DNA from: Triplophysa rosa
Taxonomy: Eukaryota; Chordata; Actinopteri; Cypriniformes; Nemacheilidae
Direction: 5' to 3'
Length of the DNA: 64,000 nt
Assembly (NCBI RefSeq): GCF_024868665.1
Contig: NC_079908.1
Coordinates: 72,415-136,414 of the forward strand
A program made the position numbers and the translations under genes. Every line of letters begins with the position of its first letter. Position 1 is the stretch's first letter. Shown here piece after piece: positions 43,601-53,485 of the stretch. The notes under the pieces were generated by a model, which had not been told where the DNA came from, did not search any database, and saw only the letters and a program-made list of their open reading frames with translations.

Positions 43601-46600
43601 GGACCATGTGTCAACCTTGGGGATTGCAGTCAACAGAGACAAAAGCAAGCTTGTTCCAAGACAGTCAACCACCTTAATAGGTCTTGTGCTCAATTCTGCC
43701 ACAATGCTGGCTGTTCTAACTCCAGAGAGAATCGGCTCAATTTTGGGGGTTGTCAGACGCCTTTGCGTGGGCCATGCCGAACATTCTCTCGCTCTTCTGA
43801 GGATTTTGGGAAAGCTCACGGCAACATCGACAATAGTTCCACAAGGCCAGCGATGGCTCATTCAGAAGCGTCTGTGTCCCATACAACACATATACACAAA
43901 GCTCAGAATCACACAGCGTTGCGTACGGGTGCTAGCACCCTGGTCGCAGAGGCAGTTTCTCCTCAGAAGAGTTCCTTTGGGACCACCACCTCCCCGGTGG
44001 GAGGTCATATGGACGGACGCCAGCCTTCTCGGATGGGGCAGAGTTTGGGGCAAAAGAGGAGTGAATGGAGTTTGGACAGGGAGTTTGTGCACAGCGCACA
44101 TAAATGTGCAAGAGCTGACTGCTGTGTTCCTTACTCTTCTTCACTTTCAGACTGTTCTCAGGGGAAAGCATGTGTTGATATGCACGCACAAGGTGACAGT
44201 GTTTTACATCATATTACTATTTAATCAAATGTTCTAAAAACGATTACTGCTTGTGCAGTAAATATATACATGACACTTGTGCTAAACTTAGAAAAAGACA
44301 TTCAAACAATAAGACTAACCTTGTTCCATATAACAATCATGTTTTCTGTCAGTAAAGGAATCTAAACAGTTGCTCTAGTAAACACATGCAAGATCAGCGT
44401 CTCTGTCTAGTCAAAATATGTCATGCAGCTCTCTCCATTTAGGAAATGCCACATTGATATTGATCCTAGTTTAATGTCTCTTTATATCTTGTCCCAAACT
44501 CTTCTTGGGTCATTTGGTTTACCCGCATGTCTTTGTTGACAGAACCAGCTGCAAACGGTAAAGAATAATTGTGCTCCATAAAGACTGCACAAAACAAGAT
44601 AGTTGCTTGATAGACACTACAAACTAACACTTTCACGTTTCTCTACGAGACTGTTGTCATGGTTTCTACGGCAGTAAAAACAGAAACCAAGGGTAATGCC
44701 AGAGACTATGTTACTAGGGAGATGCAAGGTCTGGAGAAAGCATGGATCACGTGAGGCACCTCAGCCAATCATTTACATTTATGCAATTGACAGATGCTTT
44801 TATCCTAAGAGACTTACATTGCAGTATACAATACACTGTATCTGAGTGAGTGCAACCCCTTGGGATGGAACCCGTGACATTGGCGATGCTAGCGCCATGC
44901 TCTTACCACTGAGCCACAGGAAAGCTCATATAACAGCCTCTAGTCTGCTTTCCTGCATTCCACTGAAGGCTTTCCATTTAGTGTCTTTGGTTACGTGGAT
45001 ATGACATCATTGACAAGCAACTCTCAGACACAATCTGTGCTTGGAAAGGGATTTTCTCACGATTTACAAATAGCTGGAAACATTTGAGATATTGCAAGTA
45101 CTCAACTTAACAAAATATAGAACACTGGCCTAGTGGTTTTTGAATATTTTACTGTAAAATTGTGACATACTGAGCCTTTAAACCTTTATTATGCCTTTAA
45201 TCCCAACTGTTTAGGCTCACATAAGACATACTGGGTTCCTGTTTTACAAGGATATTGGTCATTTTGGGCATTTAGGCATCATTTTGTGTGGATAAGTCTG
45301 TTTAAGGGCAAGAGATCTCAATTCAGTATTTTCGTGGCTTGACTGAGACGCGGCTTTCTGGGTGCGCATACGCGTAACATCATGGGAACATTTAAATAAG
45401 CAAGGCTTAAAAACATGCAAATTATAAACTTTTGTGCTGATACAGCAATGGCCTGATCCATCATTTTTTCATTTCTTTGATCTAATCATTCTTCCTCTTT
45501 AACATTTCCAATCATTGGAGGCAGTAAGAATGTCACTCTCAATGGGGTAGAATGTGGCCGCCCGTTGTCTAAGATGAGCGTAGCTGCACTTGGTCATAGT
45601 TTTAGATGGTGTAACAGGTGAAAATATTTATCACACGTCTGGACGTAGTTAGGTCCAACGTTGGGCTTACACACAGCTTTTTACATCCAGCTGGTGCAAC
45701 TGGCCCCAGATGACCCAACATGTGGAAAGATGAGAACGCCGCTTTTAAAAACTTCAGATGACGCCAGCTCCGGACTATGAAATGATTCTCAATTTTCAAT
45801 TGTTTTGAATTTGTTTGCGTTTTATATTGTGTCCTTGTGTAAAGCTGCTTTGCAATAGTGTTAACTGTGAAAATCATCTTTCATCTGCGTTTGATGACGT
45901 GGCAGCCCCCCCCACCCATGTATTGATCATCATCATCATGATGTGATGTCACAAAGAAAAACCACTGAAAAATCTCACTGTGTGTCACTGTCTGTTTTGT
46001 GTCTCATCTCCATGATATCCACCATGTAGAGGTCGATGGGTTCATTGGGTCTCCTGATGGCAAGAACAGCATCCACTACAGCCTGAAACCAAAACACCAA
46101 ACCAATAAAGTGATGATCTTAAAAACAAAATCATTATTCCTAATACATCTGCAACACACTTAATTGATGTGAAATGACGACGATACTGAGATGTTGTTGT
46201 CACCCAACAAGAACAATACAAACACATCACATCTACAACACAACACTGAAGCAGTCATCAGCGTTTCTTCAGTCATGTCTGTATTGTCCATCACACAAAG
46301 TGCAATATAACTGTATGAAATCAACTATTTTAAAGTTTCTGTTGTTCCAGGAACTAATTGTGTGATCGTTCTGGTGCAGCTTCACGCCATCAAGGTGCAC
46401 GGAATAAAATCAAAACTATTTATGAATAACTGGTGACGTTGAAGGAACTCATGCATTTTTTTTGCAGGCATAAAATAACAAACAAAAGACAAAAGCAAAG
46501 TTGTTGTTCATCCGAACGAGGTTTAATGCTTCACCTCTGTCAGAAGATCGGCCAGCTCGGTGTGCACTTTGGTTCTCAGCGATGTTCTGGCTACGTGGAT

Positions 46601-46982
46601 GAGCGTCTCTCTGTCCATCTCTTTAGTGACCTTCACCTCCTCCAGAACCTCCAGAGCCTTGTCTTTAGCAGCCTCAAACCCCTCAGCGATGACCCTCGGG
46701 TGAAGACCCTTCAGACGGCAAACAAACACCGGTCAGTTTCAAAGAGAAAAGTCACATAGCAGAGAAATCAGTGAAAACGTGAAGTGCACATGAACCTCAG
46801 AGACGTAGAGGTCGGCCTGCTTGAGAAGCTCTCCGATGATGAGAACGTTAGACGTGGTGCCATCGCCCGTGATGTCGTCCTGGGCCGTGGCCACCTTAGC
46901 GATCAATGAAGCGGTGGGATGCTGGATTTGCTGCAACAGTCAATCACATGGCACACAGCCACAGCACCAGCGGTTATGACGC

Positions 46983-47013
<31 letters not shown>

Positions 47014-48105
47014 TCCAGAGAGCAGATGAACTGACTAACATCTGAACACAATGAGGACATCAATAACCATCAGTGTGCTGAACGAAACAAAATGAAGCTC
47101 TCACCATCTCGTGCAGAAGAACATTGCCATCTTTAGTCAGTTTGATGTCTCCAGCACCTGAAACAAGCCTGCAAAACACATCCAGGATTACTGCGTTTCC
47201 AATAGCTGATGCATTCAACACCTAACGTCACATGTAAGCTTACCGCTATAGAGGGTATGTACTGACGTCACTTTCCCACGTGAACACGCTCCCTTGAGTG
47301 GTCAAACGGCTGCATTCACATTTTCATTTCGCAGATGCTTTTATCCAAAGCGACTTAAAGCGCATTTAGTCTATGCATGTCATTTTTCATCAGTGGGTGT
47401 TCCCTGGGTTCGAACCCACAACCTTGCGTTGTTAGCTCAATGCTAACAACGTAAATAGGAGGAACAAAAACCGGGACTAAAACACGCAATTATTTGCTGA
47501 AACTACAAGCAGCTGGACACGACGGTGATCCTTACGACTACCTTATGAATTACAAAGGAATCCGGTGTTCTTAGACACTCAAATGTTGCGCGGAATTGCG
47601 TTTCCTGATATTGTAAGCATTCACTTTGCCCAGTGTTTTAGCACTCAAGCAGGCGCGTTCCGGCGTGTTCACGTGGAAAAGTGACGACACGTGCATACCC
47701 TCTATAACGAGCGGAAGCTAAGCGCTAATGCTAACAGCATGACAGCCATGTGCTTTCTCTGCATTGATGGTGTAAAACACAGAACACAGCCACTCTTTCA
47801 TCCACCGCTAACGCTCAGCTTGAATATCCGTTTTTCGTGTAAACGTGTGTGTGTGGTGCTTGTGTAGCGCGTGTTCACGCGGGATTTTAACCGGTTAGCG
47901 GATTAGCTCGAGCTGAATCACGCGCGTGCGCGCGAACAAAGCGCCGTACCGCATCGCGTCAAACTCACATTTTCATGGTTCCTTTAGGTCCCAGATTACT
48001 CTTGAGCACGTCCTGTAGCCCGCGAGCCGCGCTGATGTTCACGGCCAGAGCCGCGTGAGCCCGCGCCACCTCCGCCTTCGGGTTGAGAGCTTTCACCGCC
48101 GACAT
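37646..48105 (-). CDS. cct6a: T-complex protein 1 subunit zeta (CCT6A), complete, 14 exons
   Basis: This is the zeta subunit of the cytosolic TRiC/CCT chaperonin, the ATP-driven ring that folds actin, tubulin and others. Exons in transcript order: 48105-47969, 47168-47105, 46930-46796, 46708-46535, 46082-45979, 42338-42228, 42157-41998, 40310-40228, 39908-39812, 39733-39586, 39507-39374, 39300-39198, 38021-37949 and 37718-37646. The sum is 1,596 bases, 531 residues, the normal length. Group II chaperonin motifs are present: [10 protein letters not shown] in exon 1, GDGTTSNV (the nucleotide-binding loop) in exon 3, and VVAGAGAFE in exon 11. The start Met gives [20 protein letters not shown], as in other vertebrates, and the end is [10 protein letters not shown]. 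Intron 12 uses a GC donor. Introns 9-ward and 13 host the snoRNA candidates. Confidence 0.97.
37790..37919 (-). ncRNA. Candidate H/ACA snoRNA in the last cct6a intron
   Basis: On the minus (host-sense) strand the sequence opens with AGCATGGCAGAATTCTG and closes its first hairpin with CAGACACCATGCT. ACATCA, an H box (ANANNA), follows. A second stem pairs CTGTGC with GCACAG, and the tail has an ACA-type end (ACACATCA). At about 130 nt inside a 230-nt intron it has the usual size and setting. Human CCT6A hosts SNORA15 in an intron. A paralogous copy lies at 40078-40201. Confidence 0.55.
38425..38650. repeat. hAT-like fragment followed by a second copy of the CACGGCTAGC repeat
   Basis: CTAGGGCTGGGAAGACACG at 38424 resembles a hAT terminus without its partner. 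From 38510, GGATAATCCACGGCTAGCC and then, after a short loop, GGCTAGCTGTGGATTATC repeat the 26.8-kb palindrome in decayed form. The downstream sequence (GGTCATTTGCCAAGTTAAAG) is also shared with 26951 onward. Confidence 0.75.
39162..39190. repeat. (GT)n beside a cct6a GC donor
   Basis: A short GT run that ends only a few bases from the GC splice donor of the exon at 39300-39198. Confidence 0.8.
40078..40201 (-). ncRNA. Second candidate H/ACA snoRNA in a cct6a intron
   Basis: This sequence resembles the one at 37790-37919. It opens with AGCATGGCTGAATTCTGTG, the first hairpin closes with CAGACACCATGC, and ACATCA (H box) comes next. The 3' end is ACATGA, an ACA box three bases from the proposed end. 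It is about 124 nt long, in the 317-nt intron between the exons at 40310-40228 and 39908-39812. The second hairpin is less convincing: I see TGGT...ACCA only. Confidence 0.5.
40311..41997. other. cct6a intron 7
   Basis: It holds a SINE tail (40603-40640, ACATTTAGCAGACACTTATC) and the hAT element at 40898. The rest is unassigned. Confidence 0.45.
40898..41401. mobile_element. hAT-type element in cct6a intron 7
   Basis: It starts TAGTGTTGGGCGATATTC and ends GGAACAACCCTA. Both flanks are CTTTAGAA (40890-40897 and 41402-41409), a perfect 8-bp duplication. The interior repeats ATCGCCGATA, ACACGATAGTATCG and related motifs in inverted order. It is 504 bases and non-coding. Confidence 0.82.
42931..43027. 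repeat. 36-base exact direct repeat in cct6a intron 5
   Basis: Copies at 42931-42966 and 42992-43027 start TGCATTAAGCGCATCC and are identical, 61 bases apart. Confidence 0.85.
43396..44210 (+). mobile_element. DIRS-like retrotransposon fragment (reverse transcriptase/RNase H)
   Basis: The plus strand, antisense to cct6a, encodes [19 protein letters not shown] and then PYLDD, the RT active-site region, interrupted by stops. The open frame 43578-44237 includes [17 protein letters not shown] and an RNase H-like part ([24 protein letters not shown]). These are typical of DIRS-type tyrosine-recombinase retrotransposons. I saw no recombinase or ends, so it is a dead fragment inside cct6a intron 5. 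Confidence 0.7.
44771..44922 (-). mobile_element. tRNA-derived SINE, minus orientation
   Basis: Minus-strand reading: CCTGTGGCTCAGTGGTAAGA (box A), GTCACGGGTTCCATCCC (box B), then a tail ending in AAATGTAAAT. It is the same family as 21644-21780 and 49737-49880. Confidence 0.75.
47247..47706. mobile_element. MITE in cct6a intron 1 with TATAGAGGGTATG ends
   Basis: The left end starts TATAGAGGGTATGTACTGACG and the right end finishes GTGCATACCCTCTATA. The arms stay complementary for about 43 bases with few mismatches (TCACTTTCCCACGTGAACACG against CGTGTTCACGTGGAAAAGTGA). A SINE-like sequence sits inside. The superfamily is not clear from the ends. Confidence 0.75.
47318..47450 (-). mobile_element. 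Degenerate tRNA-derived SINE nested in a MITE
   Basis: TTTCGCAGATGCTTTTATCC (the tail in reverse) and GGGTTCGAACCC, a perfect box B, are visible. The box A side is altered. Confidence 0.6.
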
Positions 48106-49063
48106 CCTTTCTGACAAACACCGAAGGAGTGACCGAACAGGGAACGCGCACAAGCCACCGCGAGCTTCCAGAAACCTCCAGGGCCCGAGCGCTCATAGGA
48201 CAACCCACACATGACGCGTATCGATGCCGTCCATTAATTGGCCCGCCGGAGTGTCCGTCTTTGCCCATCTTCGACATTTGTAACAGTAATCAAAAAACTG
48301 TACATGTTTATATTGCTAGAACTATTGTACACGATTGTGTCATGGATGCTTAGTACTGTACAAAAACAAAACTCGTTTTACTACTGTAATACTTGCGAAA
48401 TATTGTGAAAAGAACGAATGAAAGCTATAAAAGAGTAAATTATCTTGCTGCATTATTCATTAGTTCAAATGTTTTTGCTCAAGCATAGAACACAAATGAA
48501 TAGAAATGTTTTTTTTTATAATATAACGTGCGAGTTCACAGGTTTATTTTCTCATTCTTCCCTGAAATATCGACAGCATAAAGGCTTTCTTGATTATTGA
48601 TATCAAAGAAATGATTAACACACGCAGGCTTTCATATCAGTGGAGAGGCAATAATAGCTCAATAAATACAGTCATGTCTTGTTATACAAACAATATTGTC
48701 ACAGCTAAAAGCATCAACGCAACATTCCTGAAGACTCTGTAAATTGATCTTTAGAGAGAGGGAGAGAGAAACGGTGCATTCTCTAAAGTGCTATTCAAAC
48801 CTTTAAGAAGATCAAATGGAAGCCCAAACAAGACAAGATTTCCATATGTTCAGTTAGATGTTTCACTGATATATTAAAATGATTGTGATCAATCATTTTC
48901 AAGTTATTCATTCTGATTTCATTTACAATGAAGATGAAATGGCAAATAACTGACAGTTAACATTGCCTAAATCAAAGATGTGACAGATGAAAAGACAAAA
49001 ATGTATTTAACAAACTGGAAAGAAACCATCAGATATCTCCCCTTATTTCTACACAGAAATGTA
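48106..49063. other. cct6a promoter region and spacer to nipsnap2
   Basis: The first 130 bases upstream of the cct6a ATG are CpG-rich and continue the GC-rich exon 1, as expected of a housekeeping promoter without an obvious TATA box. The rest is AT-rich spacer with no gene. No psph gene lies here. Confidence 0.5.
48162..48173. promoter_or_regulatory. cct6a: Heat-shock-element-like motif upstream of cct6a
   Basis: The motif GAGCTTCCAGAA has two perfect alternating units (TTC, GAA) and one partial (GAG). It lies 57-68 bases upstream of the cct6a start, in a CpG-rich segment. CCT genes are known HSF1 targets, but short matches like this are common by chance. Confidence 0.3.
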
Positions 49064-49073
49064 TTTATTTATT
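49064..49073 (-). terminator. nipsnap2: nipsnap2 polyadenylation signal (overlapping AATAAA pair)
   Basis: Two overlapping AATAAA motifs on the minus strand, about 130 bases after the stop, give a short 3' UTR. Confidence 0.5.
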
Positions 49074-49198
49074 ATCTGATGAAAGGTGTCATGTTTTTTT
49101 TAATGGTTAATCAAAAGTCAACAACAGCCAATAAGAAACGCAATGTGAAAGCCATTGAAAAAGAACAAAAGCACTGAAGAATTGAAACTCTCAGCAGG

Positions 49199-52100
49199 TT
49201 ATTTCAGAGGAGACGTCTTCATTGGGATCATGATCCTCGACTCCATATGCTGAATCAGAGGAACTGCGAGACAAAGAACAAAAAACATATCCAGAATCAT
49301 TTAAGGTTCCTGTGGTTTGTGTACTTTAATATCGGAGAGTTTTATTTGAGCATTGTTTACTGTTATTGTCTGTATAACTTCACACTGTTAGGCTGACACG
49401 AGCTGACAATCTCCCTGCATTGTGTTGTCATCTGCTTCTGTCTGAACCCTAATGTAGTGTTCATATGTTGGCCTGTCAGAGGAAACTCACCTGTGTTCTA
49501 ATTGGTCAAGATGAGCTCTTCCTGCTCGTGAGAGCTCAGCCGTGCTGGTACAAAGAGAGATGCTGCATGTATTGTAGTGATGATGCAATATCATTAAATG
49601 TGTGTGTTAATGGACCCTGGAGTTTTGAACAATGTCTTATAAGTGCCCGAACATAACACCCAACACATGACACCTGAATAGCTAACAATCTTCCTTTACT
49701 GATGTCACCTGAGGTTTATTATTGGGTGACTTTTTTATGCATTTGGCAGACGCTTTTATCCAAAGCGACTTACATTGCATTATACTAACATTTTGTTTCT
49801 GACTATGTGCAACCCCCTGGGATCCAACCCATGACCTTGGCATTGCTAGCACCACGCTCTAACCACTGAGCCACAGGACAGCTAAGGAAACTTCAAAATG
49901 TTTGTTTATATCTATTCTTAGTCAACATCAGTGAACAAAAACATCACCAAAACGTTTACAAAGTGCAGAACTTGTTTGTTTTTTATTGCAATTGACTTGT
50001 CTTTTTGTTTGTTTGTTTCTCCGCTGATCATGAGCTCACCACAGCCTCACCTGTGTAATACACCGCCTCGTCCCAGCCGTCATGCTTCCACGCTGCGTTT
50101 CTTGTTTCTTCTCGTGACTGAAGGTCTTTGTACGCTGAAGAAAAAAACCCCGTAACATTAGAATAGATGTGTGTAAATTACAGAGTCATAAATAATGCTA
50201 CTGTAAAAACAGTCAAAGTGGTCCGTTCTCTCACCCCAGAGATGATGCACCATGTACAGGCGACCGATCTGAGAGAAAAATCCACCAACAGCCTCCTGAT
50301 TCTGCTGTCGAAACTCAATGGCTCGAGCCCTGCACAACAACAACAACAACAACAACTCTACTGTACACCTCTGCATTTCTTCAACATTTTCCTTCTGAAT
50401 TCTTTGTGTGTGCAAGATGAACAAATCAAGATTGTTTTAAGAAACATGCAGATTCTTTCATATGAGGATTATTGAACCGCTTCCAAACGTTACGGTGCAG
50501 CGTTTTAAATGAAGTCAGGCAGAGCTAAAACAGCGGCCCCATATTTAGACACTTTGTGTTATTGAAACCTTCAACACAACACAAGACTGAAACACAGAGC
50601 TGAACATTCTGCTAAAGCTCACTTTCATATAACATGTATGTGTGAAGTTCACACGTTTTCTGGTCCAATCCTTTGATTTAGCATTTCAGTTCATCAACTT
50701 ATTCTTCTCAAATGCTTGTGCATAAAAAATGATGAATCCAGAAAAATGTGTTCAAGTGTGGTAATGTCAAATATGGTTTTTTTTGAGGGGGGCACTGCAC
50801 TGTATTGCACTTTTCTGTATCATCCCATATTTGGAAGGGTTACATCTAATGAGCATTACCATCACTTTCTCACAATTCAACAACTAAAGGTGAAGAAGGA
50901 GAAGAAGAAGCAGAAGTAGGAGAAGAAGAAGAAGGAGAAGGAGGACAAGAAGATGGAGGAGGAGAACAAGAAGGCGAAGGAGGAGAACAAGGACAAGATT
51001 GAGGAGGAGAAGAAGAAAGAGAAGGATAAAGAGAAGTAGGAGAAGAAGAAGAAGGAGAAGGAGGACAAGAAGATGGAGGAGGAGAACAAGAAGGCGAAGG
51101 AGGAGAACAAGGACAAGATTGAGGAGGAGAAGAAGAAAGAGAAGGATAAAGAGAAGTAGGAGGAGAAGGAGGAGGAGAAGAAGGGAGGAGAAGGAGGAGG
51201 AGAAGAAGGGAGGAGGAGGAGAAGGAGAAGGAGGAGGAGAAGGAGAAGAAGAAGGGGAGGGGGAGGAGGAGGAGGAGAAGAAGGGGAAGGAGGAGGAGAA
51301 GAAGAAGAAGAAAAAGAAGGAGGAGAAGAAGATGGAGGAGGAGAAGGAGGAGAAGAAGGGAGGAGAAGGAGGGGGAGGAGAAGAAGAAGAAGGGGGAGGA
51401 GGAGGAGAAGAAGGGGGAGGAGGAGAAGAAGAAGGGAGGAGGAGGAAAAGGAGGGAGGAGGAGAAGAAAAAGGAGGAGAAGAAGGAGGAGAAGAAGGGAG
51501 GAGAAGGAGGGGGAGGAGAAGAAGAAGGGAGGAGAAGGAGGGGGAGAATAAGGAGGAGAAGAAGGAGGAGAAGAAGTAGGGGGAGGAGGAGGGGGAGAAG
51601 AAGGAGAAGAAGAAGGAGAAGAAGCAGGAGGAGGAGGAGAAGAAGAAGGAGGAGAAGAAGAAGAAGGAGGAGGAGAAGAAGAAGTAGAGGAGGAGAAGAA
51701 GAAGGAGAAGGAGAAAAAGAAGAGGAAACGTCTCACCAGTAGTTTCCCCACTCGATCATGGTTCCAGGCTGTGAGAAAAAGAAGTAGATCAGCGTTACAT
51801 CATCACAGCTCAGGGGTCTCATTTATAAACGCACAAAACGGGCTGGAAACGTGCGTACGCCACTTTCCACGCAAAAGGTTGTGATCTATTAAAAACAAAC
51901 TTGACGGGAGAATGTGCGCACCTGTAAGCAAACTCTGACCCATGCGTACGCACATTCTGGAGACAAGGTGAGACACAAATGGTGAGTTAGTGAACATCGA
52001 TTGCAGAAAGTAAGTGTGATAAAAACGATTATAAGCATTAATGCCTCGCACACAGCATGTCCTCTGACGTAACTTTAGGAGCTAGCAAAGACGTATGATG

Positions 52101-53485
52101 ACGTATAACAGTGTAGTAGTGGTGTACCTTTCTTAGCGGAAAATTTGTAACTCTTCCCCTTGCCACTTTGTTTCAAAGGGCAAGGGGCGAGGAGTAGGCG
52201 AAGGGGTAGAAAATAGAATTGGGATTGGGCCTAAATCTGCAGAGTTATTTGCGCTTGTATTGAGTGATAATTGTTTCATGCACCTTCCTGTAAAATCAAC
52301 TCAAATCTTAAAAATTCAATCTAAATATTTAATCAGCGCTGTCTCACCATCACACTATGAGCGCATGAGGAGGAGATGATCCGACTGAACAGGGACAGCA
52401 TCAGATACCATAACTGAAGAACACAGTGTAAATAAATACTAAATATTTTCCCTAAATACTGAGCATGATCATCAAATGTCAAAGTCTGGAAATACAGCTA
52501 TTAAGCTCTGGCACAATCCTTTCTTCTTTCTTTATGTCCTCGTTATCAGTCCTAACTATAATTCATGACAAAACCAGAATGAAGAAACATTCGTCTTTTA
52601 CAATGATGTCTTCAAATGTGATCTCAGGTGAGGACACCAGTAATTAATGATGTGATTTTAATGAGTTATTAATGATCAGTCTAAATGCTGTAAACATTTA
52701 AATGCTGCAGAGACCTTCTTTGGCTTTAATATAATTATAATAATAATTATTCTTAATACTTATAACAATTATTAATTGGGAAATCTCAGTGAATCTCATG
52801 TGTGGCCATTTGTGATTTGGTTATGGAGATAAAGGATGGGATCGGGTGTTTTCGGCAGTTTTACATCACTTTTTGTTATTTTTCTACAGCATCTGATAGC
52901 GGTTGGACCCGGAAACGGTTTACGTCCATTATGGTGCGTGACGTCAGGCTTACAAGCCGATTGGATGCCAGGCTTATTAATATACAAATCAGCATTCATG
53001 AGGTGCTTTGCATTGAGTATTTATGGGTAAAAATGGGCGTGTACAGGGCGGGATATGAGGCTGATTCACGTACGCACACTTGCAGGTGATCTGTGATTTA
53101 TAAAGCCAATGTTGCTTACAGGTGTGCGTACGCACGGTTTCATAAAGCTGAATATTTTTTGGCGTACGCTATTTTTGGTTTTCGGGCGCACTTTTAGTAA
53201 GGATCCTAATGCCCAGTTTTATAAATGAGACCCCCAGGACACTGTCACTCATTCTTTAACACAAATGGACACTTGCCCATTTCACATATAAACCGGTTTG
53301 TGACCTGATGGACATATATGAGATAGACAGATGAAGGTACACACCCGGAGCTGATAGGATCGGAGCTCATATATGTTGGGCCCGTCTCTGGGCACCGGCT
53401 CATTCCAGAAACTGAACTCCAGCAGAAGTTGATTCCGGCGGGACAATAACATCTTGCCTCGCTTTTCTCTGTACTCCAAAAACTC
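49199..53485 (-). CDS. nipsnap2: NipSnap homolog 2, C-terminal part (last 5 exons)
   Basis: NIPSNAP proteins are mitochondrial proteins that help mark damaged mitochondria for mitophagy. Exons in transcript order: 53485-53345, 51768-51737, 50329-50235, 50134-50051 and 49263-49199. Phases agree and give 138 residues, about half the usual 280-290. Family blocks are [77 protein letters not shown] and the end [14 protein letters not shown]. The choice of NIPSNAP2 over NIPSNAP1 rests on the sequence and on the cct6a neighbour. Upstream exons with the transit peptide were not found up to 64000 and probably lie beyond the window. The second exon is only 32 bases. Confidence 0.9.
49737..49880 (-). 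mobile_element. tRNA-derived SINE downstream of nipsnap2 exon 4 (in intron)
   Basis: Minus-strand reading: CTGTGGCTCAGTGGTTAGAG (box A), GGTCATGGGTTGGATCCC (box B), and the tail AAGTCGCTTTGGATAAAAGC. This is the best-preserved copy of the family in the window. Confidence 0.8.
50886..51735. repeat. 850-bp polypurine tract in a nipsnap2 intron
   Basis: The plus strand is almost pure G/A, built from GAAGAAG, GGAGGAG and similar units. A 120-base unit is duplicated in tandem: bases 50941-51000 equal 51061-51120 exactly and the match extends both ways. It ends within a few bases of the 32-base nipsnap2 exon at 51737-51768. Open frames inside are artefacts of composition. Confidence 0.95.
51813..53234. 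mobile_element. 1.4-kb MITE-like element with GGGGTCTCATTTATAAA ends
   Basis: Left end GGGGTCTCATTTATAAACGC and right end TTTTATAAATGAGACCCC are inverted. Inside each end are GTGCGTACGC-type motifs, also in inverted order. It has the style of fish PIF/Harbinger-related MITEs, an assignment from memory. No transposase is seen. It fills most of the intron between nipsnap2 exons 53485-53345 and 51768-51737. Confidence 0.65.

Larger units (their letters stand above)
42339..45978. other. cct6a intron 5, the longest, filled with repeats
   Basis: This 3.6-kb intron contains the 36-base direct repeat, the DIRS-like fragment, a SINE, and near 45620-45890 a piece ending CTTGTGTAAAGCTGCTTTGC that resembles the 3' end of the L2 at 59.5 kb. 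Nothing suggests a host exon. Confidence 0.5.

Noticed and set aside
46100..46500. C/D-box snoRNA in a cct6a intron (CTGATGA near 46260)
   Set aside because: I could not find a convincing D box or terminal stem at the right distance.
48106..49198. psph between cct6a and nipsnap2, as in mammals
   Set aside because: No phosphoserine phosphatase motif (DxDxT/V) or exon is visible in this spacer.
50870..51751. Frames of 293 and 247 codons rich in Ser/Pro or Arg/Glu
   Set aside because: They come from the polypurine tract and have no start context, domain or splice support.
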